From: JAUZRW01 sp034437755
Lineage (GTDB): Bacteria; Chloroflexota; Anaerolineae; Aggregatilineales; Phototrophicaceae
Direction: 5' to 3'
Assembly (NCBI GenBank): GCA_034437755.1
Contig: DAOTTV010000003.1
Coordinates: 12,323-76,322, forward strand
Length of the DNA stretch: 64,000 nucleotides
The notes beneath the pieces are model-generated. The model worked only from the letters and a program-made list of their open reading frames with translations, was not told the DNA's origin and searched no databases. Positions 52,131-60,950 of this stretch are shown here, in pieces. The translations under genes were made by a program, and so were the position numbers. Positions within the stretch are counted from its first letter, which is position 1. Each line of letters begins with the position of its first letter.

Positions 52131-53417
52131 ATGCTCATTGTTCATGTCCCATACGGGACAACAGAATTATCGCTATCCTTGCCCGATCAGCACGACATAA
52201 CGTGGATTTTGCCCCGCTCAGTAGCGCCTGCACCCAATCCAACACAAGTTATTGAGCAGGCAATCGCTAACCCGATTGGGACAGTACACTTGCCTAATAG
52301 ACACTCGGCGACTAGCGTTGCCATCGCTATTAATGATAAAACACGCCCCGTCCCGCATGAGTATCTCCTACCCCCGCTACTCCAGCACTTAGAAGATAAG
52401 GGCTTTTCGCCTGCTGACATCACATTGATGATCGCCACCGGCAGTCACACAGTCATGCCACCGAATGAATACCCACTGATTTTGCCACAAGCGATTCTTG
52501 ATCGCTATTCAGTCATCTGCCACGATGCAAGGGATACCGACAATCTTGCATATCTTGGCGAGACAGCGCATGGTACGCCGGTCTACATCAATCAGCAGTA
52601 TCTTGCCGCGGATGTACGCATCGTTGTGGGCAATATCGAACCTCATCAGTTCATGGGCTTCTCTGGTGGCGTCAAAAGCGCGGCAATCGGTTTGTCAGAT
52701 TGGCGGACAATCAACCCGAATCATGCGATGATGACCCACGATTACGCCCGTATGGGAGAATATGAACGCAATCCGATGCGTCAGGATGTTGAGGAGATAG
52801 GACGTATGATAGGCATTGATTTTGCCTTAAACTCTGTCCTCAATCGCGAGAAAGAGATTGTTAAAGCCTTTTTTGGTCAACCAGAGGCGATCATGCACGT
52901 CGCTATTCCGCACGTCCGTGATACCTTCCAGATCCCACTCAATCAACCACTTGATTTCTTGATTTTATCGCCAGGTGGTTATCCCAAAGACATCAATATT
53001 TATCAAGGTCAAAAGGCGCTAGGACATGCTACACCTGTCATGAGAGATGACAGCACGATTATCTGGTGTGCCGCCTGCCCAGATGGTGCGGGGAGCGAGG
53101 CGTACGAAGCGTGGATCACCCGAGCAGATATACAATCCTATGAAGATGTCATGACACAATTTAAGCAAGAGACGTTTCGAATAGGGCCACACAAGGCTTA
53201 TCAAATTGCCAGAGACGGGATGCGGGTGAATATACTACTAAAGAGTGATATGCCGCAAGACTTGGCACGATCACTATTAATCAAGCCCATTGTCGATCTC
53301 CAGGGTACTGTTGACGCTTGCCTGAAGCAATTACCAGCAGATGCGCACATCGGTATTATGCCGCATGGTAATGTGACTATCCCCTATCTCCGTTATGCCT
53401 CACCTACCGACACTTGA
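52131..53417 (+). CDS. LarA-family nickel-pincer racemase/epimerase
   Basis: This 428-residue protein is a member of the LarA (DUF2088) family. It has AINDKTRPVP (about residue 70), ATGSHTVMP, and GFSGGVKSAAIG followed by NPNHAMM, where the lysine and histidines correspond to the nickel-pincer-cofactor site of lactate racemase. LarA homologues racemise or epimerise alpha-hydroxy acids and related sugar acids. In this operon it may epimerise a sugar acid. Cofactor genes larB, larC and larE are not in the window. The lactate specificity is not implied. Confidence 0.85.
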   Translation: MLIVHVPYGTTELSLSLPDQHDITWILPRSVAPAPNPTQVIEQAIANPIGTVHLPNRHSATSVAIAINDKTRPVPHEYLLPPLLQHLEDKGFSPADITLMIATGSHTVMPPNEYPLILPQAILDRYSVICHDARDTDNLAYLGETAHGTPVYINQQYLAADVRIVVGNIEPHQFMGFSGGVKSAAIGLSDWRTINPNHAMMTHDYARMGEYERNPMRQDVEEIGRMIGIDFALNSVLNREKEIVKAFFGQPEAIMHVAIPHVRDTFQIPLNQPLDFLILSPGGYPKDINIYQGQKALGHATPVMRDDSTIIWCAACPDGAGSEAYEAWITRADIQSYEDVMTQFKQETFRIGPHKAYQIARDGMRVNILLKSDMPQDLARSLLIKPIVDLQGTVDACLKQLPADAHIGIMPHGNVTIPYLRYASPTDT

Positions 53418-53424
53418 AGAAAAA

Positions 53425-53446
53425 AGGCTGTCGATATTGACAGCCT
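53425..53446. terminator. Rho-independent terminator between convergent genes
   Basis: AGGCTGTC and its complement GACAGCCT close a 6-base loop. On the minus strand it is followed by TTTTTT, so it ends the SHOCT gene. It also lies just after the LarA-family stop. Confidence 0.85.
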
Positions 53447-53451
53447 CTGCA

Positions 53452-53814
53452 TTACACTTCGCTGATGATCTGCGATTTCAGCTTTCGATATTCTTCTTCG
53501 TCAATGAGCTGTTGCTCAAGCAAGCTATGAATTTCTTTCAGGCGTGTTGCAATCGTGTTCACTTTCTCAGTCGAAAGTGTCTGCGATTGTGCTGTCACCG
53601 TATGCATCGCAAAGTAGCCTTTATCGCCGGGCTGTAGACGCTTGCGGAACATTGTGAAGATTAAGAAAACGGGCAATAGCGGTGGACTGATGCTCACAAC
53701 ACCGCCCAGAATTGCGCCGGTGACAGGGTTACGATTCTTACGCATGTACAGGCGACTGCCCGCCCAGGCACCCAGAGCACTGGTCAAAATGACTAACGCA
53801 ATAACCACGACCAT
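53452..53814 (-). CDS. SHOCT-domain membrane protein
   Basis: This 120-residue protein has an N-terminal membrane segment (residues 1-18), a second hydrophobic stretch (about 34-56) and a C-terminal SHOCT-like helix-turn-helix motif (LKEIHSLLEQQLIDEEEYRKLK). SHOCT domains are small oligomerisation modules found beside many membrane proteins. It is the third gene in a minus-strand run after the ABC transporter and SPFH protein. Confidence 0.8.
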   Translation of the reverse strand: MVVVIALVILTSALGAWAGSRLYMRKNRNPVTGAILGGVVSISPPLLPVFLIFTMFRKRLQPGDKGYFAMHTVTAQSQTLSTEKVNTIATRLKEIHSLLEQQLIDEEEYRKLKSQIISEV

Positions 53815-53901
53815 ATTTTTGTCCTTTCAGCCGTTCAAACAAGTTCTAAATTTGTATTTAATCCTACCATATGACAGACAATCATGCTGTAGCTTTAATT
53901 G

Positions 53902-54993
53902 CTAATTTGATGGCGTGGCGGTAGCGCTAGGAGTCGTCGCCATGGCTGGGGTTGCCGTCACTGTGAAGGGATTGATGTTTTGTCCCTGATTATTCTGGGA
54001 TTGCAAAGGTAGGATGAGCGGGTTTTCACCCGGTACAACCATCACGCCGATATTCGGAGCAATGCGGTCGATATAACGATAAGTGAGCAAATCCGGGCTA
54101 TCTTCCAGCACTGCCGCAATCAAATCGAGTGCATCTGCCTCAGCCTGTGCTTCGATCAAACGTGCACTAGCGCGTGCCTCAGCCAATCGGATCGTCTCAT
54201 CGGCGCGCCCCTGTGCGAGTGTCCGAATCACCTGCGCTTGATATTGGCTTTCGGTTTGTTGCTCGAAAGCGATCTGCTTCTGCTCGACAGATGCCGCGTA
54301 CTCAGGGCTAAATGCGATGTTACGGATGAGAAAATTACTCGTATCGATCCCTTGCTCTTGTAACTCAGTCGAGAAGCGTTCGCTCAGGGTACGTTCTAAA
54401 TCCTGACGGCGGATGCTATTCACTTCGCGCACGGTGAAACCGGCGACTTCTGTACGCACAACACCGCGCACTAACGGACGGATCAAGTCTTCGACGTAAC
54501 GATCTTGCCAATTGATATGCAGATTAACGGTCTGCTCGGCATCAATGGCGAAAATGATCGAGATATCGATGAACACTTCCTGACCATCAGACGTACGCGC
54601 TGTAATCGTATCGTTACCAACTTCGTTGCCATCGAGCGGGTTGCTGGACATTGTGTACGTTTGCTGGAAGATTGGATACATCACGACCTGTTCAGCAATG
54701 GGAACGATAAAATGCCGTCCGGATGTTAGCGGTTGTTCGCGATACCCGCGCGGCGCGAGGAACGAAACCACTACGCCAGAGTGCGTCGGCGGGACAAAGA
54801 CGATACTCAGGGCAATCAGGCTAATCGTCACCGGGAACAAAAGCAGGAAGAACGTTCGTAGTGAGACCAAGCCCAGAAATGCTTGTGTTGCCCCCCGTTG
54901 TAACCATTGCGATGCAAATGTCCCAATCACAATGAGAAAGAATAATCCCCATGCAGTGAGTGATAATAAGTTAAAAAATTGATCGATATTCAT
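53902..54993 (-). CDS. SPFH/prohibitin-family membrane protein
   Basis: This 363-residue protein has two N-terminal membrane segments (about residues 10-30 and 45-66), an SPFH (band 7) domain (about 68-250) with FVPPTHSGVV and LVRGVVRTEVAGF, then a long Ala/Glu-rich coiled coil (about 250-310), and a short Thr/Pro-rich tail. SPFH proteins form ring assemblies around membrane proteases or organise membrane domains. Its gene begins 27 bases after the ABC transporter gene on the same strand, so it may assist that transporter. Confidence 0.88.
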   Translation of the reverse strand: MNIDQFFNLLSLTAWGLFFLIVIGTFASQWLQRGATQAFLGLVSLRTFFLLLFPVTISLIALSIVFVPPTHSGVVVSFLAPRGYREQPLTSGRHFIVPIAEQVVMYPIFQQTYTMSSNPLDGNEVGNDTITARTSDGQEVFIDISIIFAIDAEQTVNLHINWQDRYVEDLIRPLVRGVVRTEVAGFTVREVNSIRRQDLERTLSERFSTELQEQGIDTSNFLIRNIAFSPEYAASVEQKQIAFEQQTESQYQAQVIRTLAQGRADETIRLAEARASARLIEAQAEADALDLIAAVLEDSPDLLTYRYIDRIAPNIGVMVVPGENPLILPLQSQNNQGQNINPFTVTATPAMATTPSATATPSN

Positions 54994-55020
54994 CGGATGG
55001 TTTATCCATTCTGTTGTTTT

Positions 55021-57192
55021 CTACGGGTGTGCAATGACCATGAGCGTTGGTGCGCGCCGCAACACACACTGCAAGGCCCGTGATCGTGTCTCAGGGTCGA
55101 GTGACGCAAAACTCTCATCCAGTATTATTATATCGCTTTGCTGTAAGAGCGCACGGGCAATATATAGCCGACTGCGTTCACCATGGGATAATTGCCAGCC
55201 ATTTTCGCCTACAATTTGTTGTAGACCCGATGGCATTCGATCCAGCAAATCTCCTAAACCCAGCTCCCGGCAAATTTCTTCCGCTTCATCGAGATCAGCC
55301 TGTTCTGGCGGCCAACCACGCCCCATCAACAGGTTAAACGCAAAGGTCTGGTTGAGTACATAATTTTCGTGGAATTGCGGCACATATACGACCCGTTGCC
55401 GCCACTCTGCCGCCCCAATCGTACTGAGATCGAGACCATTCAGCAAGATTAAACCCGCATTGGGTTGTTTTAAGCTAGTGAGCAGGTTTGCCAATGTGGA
55501 TTTCCCGCCACCAGAAGGCCCTTCAATGAGAATGCGCTCCCCTTGATGAATATCCAGACTGGTATCTTTGAATATCGGTTGTCCGTATTGCTGATAGCGG
55601 AAGTTGATGTCACGCATAACAATCAGCGGTTGTTCGGTTCTTGCATCGGTCGAAACCGTCGTGCGGTTGAAGATCGCCGGCACCGATGCCGGTTCGTAGC
55701 GCCGTCCAGACGCTTCCATCAGCGGTCGCACCTCTTGCCAGGTGATGAAAACGTTCATCAAGCTCGATAACCCGCCGACGAAGCTCCCGAAACCACCCGC
55801 GGCTAACAAAATCCCACCAATGCTGACAGCAACTGACCCTGTCCCACTGAGATCGAACACGAATGAGCGCGACAACACCAGCAAACTAGCAAGAAACCAC
55901 CCGCGTTGTAAGAAGGTCTGTAACTGCAAAACTTCGATGTCCATGCGGCGCGACAAGTTGAGATATTGATTTAAGAGCGTATCCTCTTCGACATGCCATG
56001 AATCCGGGTGTTCTTGGATGAGGCGCGTCCGATGCCCGACCATACGCTCGACTAAATCATTGGTCATCCCGCGATACGTCTTAATCCATTGCAAGCTACG
56101 GCGTACGTACCGCACGAAAAGTAAGCTAGCCAGCGCTAACCATAAAAACAACAGGATTGCGTGTAAGCCACCACCGGCACCCAACGCTAAAATCCACGCC
56201 GCAGTCCCGATTTGGACGATCGACATGATCGACTGAAACCCGCCAGACAGCACGAGTTGCTCAAAGGATTGCATTTCCATCACACGACTGAGAAACTGCC
56301 CACTACCCTGTGAGCGTATCTCTTCCGGTTGCAATTGCAAAATGCCATATAACAAACGTTGTTTGAATAAAATGCTGAAATTGAGCGATAGCACACTCTG
56401 AAACCAGAGTACCGTCAAGCGGACGGGAATACCGGTGAGAAGCAATAATGCCCATGCCAAAAGATATGCGTCTTCAAAGTAACCCGATAGCGCACTGCCC
56501 CCGATGAAAACCCACCCCAGAACCCCTAGTCCCTGTTGTAACCCGAAGCCGAGAAAGATGTAAAAAAGTGGATTCAACACTTTACCCTGCTGGATCAACT
56601 TCCACATGTCACCACCAGGTGAATATTTGAGCATGGTACACACATGAATGCTGGCGGTACGTAGTTGTTCGGCAAGCATCGCTTTTCGGGCATAAGCTAG
56701 GCGATCTTCGGCAACATTCGCACCTCGTAGCACTTTATCAATATAATCGATATAGGGTGCTTCCCACACGTACCGATAAGCCGCTATCACCGCGCGCGTA
56801 GGCACATTCTGCCATTTCATCGTTTTGTTGAGCAGTAACAACCGGCTTGCATCACTCTTCGCAACGACAAGATAATGCCGTTCATCGCCATATTCCGGAA
56901 TTTCCAGAATGCACGGCGCAGATTGTGCAATCATATCATCAAGTTCGACATATGAAGTTGAGATACCCTCGATTTCGACATCATGCGGGTAAAGTATGGT
57001 CGTTAACCACGTCTCAATCGCGGCGTTAGATGTCACATCCATGCTTCGTGGTGGTGCGTCTAACTGTGCGGTTATCGCAGTGATGCCACTGCGCGCGAGC
57101 AACACTTCTAGCGCACTGTTCACCTCATGCACTGACCACGCGAATGGTTCGATATTGAACTTGTTATTTGATCCTGCATTCAATACACTCAT
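55021..57192 (-). CDS. ABC exporter (permease-ATPase) with degenerate C39-like N-terminus
   Basis: This 723-residue protein is laid out like the second transporter of NHLM-type peptide-export systems. The N-terminal 150 residues resemble a C39 peptidase domain that lacks the catalytic Cys (HYLVV is kept, the DPG segment reads LLNKT). About six membrane segments follow (residues 200-480). The nucleotide-binding domain has Walker A GPSGGGKST, signature LSHGERSR, Walker B IIILDES and the H-loop His just before the stop. It exports a peptide or lipid-like cargo together with the divergent C39 transporter. The cargo is not identified. Confidence 0.85.
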   Translation of the reverse strand: MSVLNAGSNNKFNIEPFAWSVHEVNSALEVLLARSGITAITAQLDAPPRSMDVTSNAAIETWLTTILYPHDVEIEGISTSYVELDDMIAQSAPCILEIPEYGDERHYLVVAKSDASRLLLLNKTMKWQNVPTRAVIAAYRYVWEAPYIDYIDKVLRGANVAEDRLAYARKAMLAEQLRTASIHVCTMLKYSPGGDMWKLIQQGKVLNPLFYIFLGFGLQQGLGVLGWVFIGGSALSGYFEDAYLLAWALLLLTGIPVRLTVLWFQSVLSLNFSILFKQRLLYGILQLQPEEIRSQGSGQFLSRVMEMQSFEQLVLSGGFQSIMSIVQIGTAAWILALGAGGGLHAILLFLWLALASLLFVRYVRRSLQWIKTYRGMTNDLVERMVGHRTRLIQEHPDSWHVEEDTLLNQYLNLSRRMDIEVLQLQTFLQRGWFLASLLVLSRSFVFDLSGTGSVAVSIGGILLAAGGFGSFVGGLSSLMNVFITWQEVRPLMEASGRRYEPASVPAIFNRTTVSTDARTEQPLIVMRDINFRYQQYGQPIFKDTSLDIHQGERILIEGPSGGGKSTLANLLTSLKQPNAGLILLNGLDLSTIGAAEWRQRVVYVPQFHENYVLNQTFAFNLLMGRGWPPEQADLDEAEEICRELGLGDLLDRMPSGLQQIVGENGWQLSHGERSRLYIARALLQQSDIIILDESFASLDPETRSRALQCVLRRAPTLMVIAHP

Positions 57193-57294
57193 GACTTGTA
57201 TCTTACTTTGCCTTGTGGCATTTTCGCCATTGTCGATTTTAAGCTATCATAACGGTGAAGACAGCAATTGCCTATTTATAACGGATAAAAATTG

Positions 57295-57786
57295 ATGGCA
57301 TCTCCATTTGCACGATCATTACGCTCGCTTGAAGCCGATAAATTCAGTGTATCACTCATTATGACAGGCGTTTCGGTTGTAATCATTACAATCTGGTTAT
57401 TATGGTTTTTTCTAGCGCGGGTCACTGTCTACGTCGATAGTAACGTCTTTAGTGTTGAACGCACGGGTTACGTCACCGCGACTTTTCCAACTGATGATAT
57501 TAATGATATTCGACAGGGGCAAACCGCTTTAGTGGTATTGGACGGCGAACTGGGTGAGCAACTGGGTATTCTCGAAGCATCTGTTTATCAGATTGATCGC
57601 GGGACAAATGAGACTGATATTGAATTATTCGTCCCGTATTATGGCAATACGCTGGCAGAAGTCGATGATCTCCCCAGCGGTAGAGTACGCATCGAAGTTG
57701 AAACTGCGACCCCGTTGGATTTAATCATGCGTGCGATCGGACGCGGCGACGGCAACGATACACCCGGCTTTGTATCATCACAGTAG
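57295..57786 (+). CDS. Short membrane-fusion-like (HlyD-type) protein
   Basis: This 163-residue protein (ATG at 57295) has one membrane segment (about residues 18-40) and a small lipoyl/barrel-like beta domain (VFSVERTGYVTATF, VRIEVETATPL). It resembles HlyD-type adaptors, but is much shorter and lacks the coiled-coil hairpin that reaches an outer membrane channel. This fits a cell with a single membrane. It precedes the C39 ABC transporter gene by 27 bases and is probably its partner. Confidence 0.65.
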   Translation: MASPFARSLRSLEADKFSVSLIMTGVSVVIITIWLLWFFLARVTVYVDSNVFSVERTGYVTATFPTDDINDIRQGQTALVVLDGELGEQLGILEASVYQIDRGTNETDIELFVPYYGNTLAEVDDLPSGRVRIEVETATPLDLIMRAIGRGDGNDTPGFVSSQ

Positions 57787-57813
57787 GCAAGTCAATAAAA
57801 GGCAATACCGCAC

Positions 57814-60525
57814 ATGATCAATCAGATTTTCGATGATAATCGCGCCTTCCTCGTACCAGAGGTTGTCCAGACATCCGAGATGGACTGCGGCCCTGCAACG
57901 CTCAAATCAATGCTTGCCGGCTATGATATCGAAGTGAGCTATGGTCGCCTGCGTGAAGCGTGTCAAACAGATGTGGACGGCACATCAATCGACGTGCTTG
58001 AGGATGTTGCGAATAAGCTAGGACTAGAAGCCGAGCAAATCATCATCCCGTCCGATCATATTTTTCTGGATGAGACAAGCACCCTACCCGCAATTATTAT
58101 CACGCGCTTGCCCGATGGCGCAACGCATTTCATCGTTCTCTGGCGGCGCATCGGGCAGTTCGTCCAGATTATGGATCCCGGCACCGGGCGACGGTGGGTC
58201 ACTATTCGTGATTTACGCGATGATTTATATATTCATACAATGGCTGTTGATCGGCAAGCATGGTGGGACTGGGCGCAATCTGATGGTTTTTGTGACCCCC
58301 TACGTGAACGAATCGAAGTCTTAGGGGTCGATAGCACACGTGCGCTGGAACTCGTCACCGTCGCGCGTGAGAGCGACTCATGGTTCATACTAGCGCTCTA
58401 TGACGCCGCTGTACGCATGACGCAGTCCATCATTCAAGCACGGGGGGTTGAGCCGGGCGAACAAGCCGAAAGTGTCATGATTAATCTAGTCGATACGGTG
58501 ATGGGCGATCAACCCAATACGTTTAACATCATCCCGCCGCCATTCTGGACAGTCCAACCGCCTGATAACGGTAATCCAGATGTTTTGCTTTTCTCTGGTG
58601 CTGTGATGGTACAAGCTCTAGGACAGCGTGAAGATGTCGATAAAATCGATGTTGCATCTTTATCGCCAGAATTGCGTGCGGCGCTTGAAGTGGATACCCG
58701 CCGCCCTGAAATGGCTGTCTACGAAGTGTTCAAAGAAGATGGTCTGTTAGCGCCGATGGTGGTTATTTTGGCATCGCTCATCGCCGCTTTCACAGTTCTC
58801 ATCGAAGGTTTGTTGTTACAAGGCTTACTCACAGTCGGTACCGAGATGACAACCGTCGACCAGCGCTTGCAATTTATGGGCGGCTTATTGTTCTTTTTCC
58901 TCGGCTTACTCTTGCTTGAGTTTCCAACGGCATCGATGACCTTGCGTGCGGGACGGCACATCGAAGCACGCCTGCGGATGGCATTTTTGCGTAAAATTCC
59001 CCAGCTGAGCGACCGCTATTTCCACAGTCGTCTGACGTCCGATATGGTGAATCGGGCACATGATCTGCGGATGTTACGCACACTTCCACAAATCGGGCGC
59101 GGTCTCGTGGTGACGGCTTTTCAGTTCCTGTTCACGACAATCGGTGTTATCTGGCTTGACCCGCGTAGCTTGCCACTTGCGCTCGCGGCGATGTTCACGT
59201 CGATTGCGGTTGTGTTCGTCACGCAACCCATGCTACTCGAACGGGATTTGCGGGTACAGACCCACAACGGTGCGCTCAGTCGCTTCTATCTCGATTCACT
59301 CATCGGCTTAGCCCCGCTACGCACACACAGCGCCGAACGATCAATGCGCCGACAATACGAAGGGCTTCTGGTCGAGTGGGTACGATCAGTCTTTGAGTTG
59401 ATCCGCATTGATGTGCTGGTAAGTGCTGTTGGGGGGATCCTCGGTTGGGTATTCTCAGTCTGGATTTTGGTGAGCTATGTCCAGCGCGGTGGCGAAGCGA
59501 GTAGTGGCTTGTTGCTGTTTTACTGGACGATGAGCATTCCATCACTTGGGCAATCACTCGCTAATCAAATTCAACAATATCCGATGTTGCGTAACCGACT
59601 GTTGCGCTTGCTTGAGCCATTAGAAGCGCCTAACGAGCTTGAGCTACAAGAGTTCCCTGAAGACGCTGTCGCGCCGATTCAACTTCCGACGGATTTGGAG
59701 CGTGGTGCAAGCTTATACATGGATCATGTCTCTGTACAAGCGGGTGGTCAACAGATTTTACGCAATATCAATTTATCAATTGAATCGGGTGAGCATGTCG
59801 CGATTGTCGGCCCGTCCGGTGCTGGTAAATCGACGTTTGCTGGTTTGTTGCTCGGGTGGCACTTCCCAGCAGAGGGCATTGTCTGGATAGATAATGAGCT
59901 ACTCAATGTCGAGAAACTCGAGCAAATCCGCCAGCAGATTGCATGGGTTGATCCCGATGTCTACCTGTGGAATCGCACACTTTTTGATAATTTAATTTAT
60001 GGCACACAAAAAGCAACCCCAAACGATGTTGGTATCGCTATCGAACAGGCGAACTTATTCGACGTGCTCAAACGCTTATCTGGTGGGTTGCAGACTCCGT
60101 TAGGCGAAGGCGGTGGCTTAGTCTCTGGCGGTGAAGGGCAACGGGTGCGCCTCGGACGTGCATTGTTGCGCGATCGTGTGCGCCTTGTTATTCTGGATGA
60201 ACCTTTTCGTGGTCTCGATCGTGCCCAGAGACGTGAACTACTGCTGATGATCCGTGATTATTGGCAGGATGTCACCATCATCGCTATCACCCATGATGTG
60301 ACATCAACGGAAGCATTTGATCGGGTTCTCGTAATCGAAGGCGGGCAAGTTGTCGAAGATGATAGCCCGCAAAATTTACTGGCGAAGGAGTCACGTTATC
60401 GTGATTTACACCGAACAGATATCGCCGTTAACGAAGGTTTGTGGCAAAGTGATCTCTGGCGGCGATTGTGGGTTGCTGGTGGTACAATTAGCGAGCATCC
60501 ATCGACCAAATCAGCGGCAGATTGA
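57814..60525 (+). CDS. C39 peptidase-containing ABC transporter (PCAT)
   Basis: This 903-residue protein joins a C39 peptidase domain (about residues 10-140) to an ABC exporter. The protease triad is visible: Cys25 in EMDCGPAT, His105 in ATHFIVLW and Asp121 in MDPGTG, with Gln19 as the oxyanion residue. About 150 residues of unassigned sequence follow. Then come six membrane segments (about residues 310-580) and a nucleotide-binding domain with GPSGAGKST, VSGGEGQRVR and LVILDEP. PCATs cut leader peptides at a double-glycine-like site and export the mature peptide. It is divergent from the second ABC gene. No modification enzyme is adjacent. Confidence 0.88.
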   Translation: MINQIFDDNRAFLVPEVVQTSEMDCGPATLKSMLAGYDIEVSYGRLREACQTDVDGTSIDVLEDVANKLGLEAEQIIIPSDHIFLDETSTLPAIIITRLPDGATHFIVLWRRIGQFVQIMDPGTGRRWVTIRDLRDDLYIHTMAVDRQAWWDWAQSDGFCDPLRERIEVLGVDSTRALELVTVARESDSWFILALYDAAVRMTQSIIQARGVEPGEQAESVMINLVDTVMGDQPNTFNIIPPPFWTVQPPDNGNPDVLLFSGAVMVQALGQREDVDKIDVASLSPELRAALEVDTRRPEMAVYEVFKEDGLLAPMVVILASLIAAFTVLIEGLLLQGLLTVGTEMTTVDQRLQFMGGLLFFFLGLLLLEFPTASMTLRAGRHIEARLRMAFLRKIPQLSDRYFHSRLTSDMVNRAHDLRMLRTLPQIGRGLVVTAFQFLFTTIGVIWLDPRSLPLALAAMFTSIAVVFVTQPMLLERDLRVQTHNGALSRFYLDSLIGLAPLRTHSAERSMRRQYEGLLVEWVRSVFELIRIDVLVSAVGGILGWVFSVWILVSYVQRGGEASSGLLLFYWTMSIPSLGQSLANQIQQYPMLRNRLLRLLEPLEAPNELELQEFPEDAVAPIQLPTDLERGASLYMDHVSVQAGGQQILRNINLSIESGEHVAIVGPSGAGKSTFAGLLLGWHFPAEGIVWIDNELLNVEKLEQIRQQIAWVDPDVYLWNRTLFDNLIYGTQKATPNDVGIAIEQANLFDVLKRLSGGLQTPLGEGGGLVSGGEGQRVRLGRALLRDRVRLVILDEPFRGLDRAQRRELLLMIRDYWQDVTIIAITHDVTSTEAFDRVLVIEGGQVVEDDSPQNLLAKESRYRDLHRTDIAVNEGLWQSDLWRRLWVAGGTISEHPSTKSAAD

Positions 60526-60580
60526 GACAGGCAACTGCACAACGTATCGCAATTGCCCGCTCACAAACGATCATTACCAA

Positions 60581-60772
60581 TCACATGTCTGTACTAGACT
60601 GTGAATTACCCGCGCTGAAGGGAAACGTCACATAATCGTGCAGGATATTATCCAGATCATCGGACATGCCTTGCATACTATCCGGTAATACATTGCTGAT
60701 TTGTGCGCCGGCTTGTACCTGTGACTTACAAACTAAGCCACTTTGTTTTGTCCGCTTGTTTTGTTCTGCCAT
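60581..60772 (-). CDS. Small ORF, candidate cargo or precursor peptide
   Basis: This 63-residue ORF has its own signals: AAAGG eight bases before the ATG and an extended -10 (TGCTATATT) about 40 bases upstream. The peptide is hydrophilic, with a basic first third (MAEQNKRTKQ), a single Cys15 and an acidic C-terminal half. It converges on the C39 transporter gene, 55 bases away, which is a common place for a cargo gene. No clear double-glycine leader is present; AGA at residues 21-23 is the nearest candidate. I do not recognise the family. Confidence 0.5.
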   Translation of the reverse strand: MAEQNKRTKQSGLVCKSQVQAGAQISNVLPDSMQGMSDDLDNILHDYVTFPFSAGNSQSSTDM

Positions 60773-60809
60773 GTAAAATACCTTTTGCTATGAGCGAGTC
60801 ATTTCTAGT

Positions 60810-60818
60810 AATATAGCA
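60810..60818 (-). promoter_or_regulatory. Extended -10 promoter of the small ORF
   Basis: On the minus strand TGCTATATT is an extended -10. A poor CAGTCA -35 lies 17 bases upstream. Transcription would start about 30 bases before the small ORF's ATG. Confidence 0.45.
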
Positions 60819-60950
60819 TAAATTTCGTGGATTGACTGTGACTCGCGTTGAATTGTGCCATTTTTTACGACATATCGACACTTAGCAATGTTCTATGCTC
60901 ATAACTTGAGAGTTTGTTGTCTAATATTTATCTGATAGAAGGTATTATTG

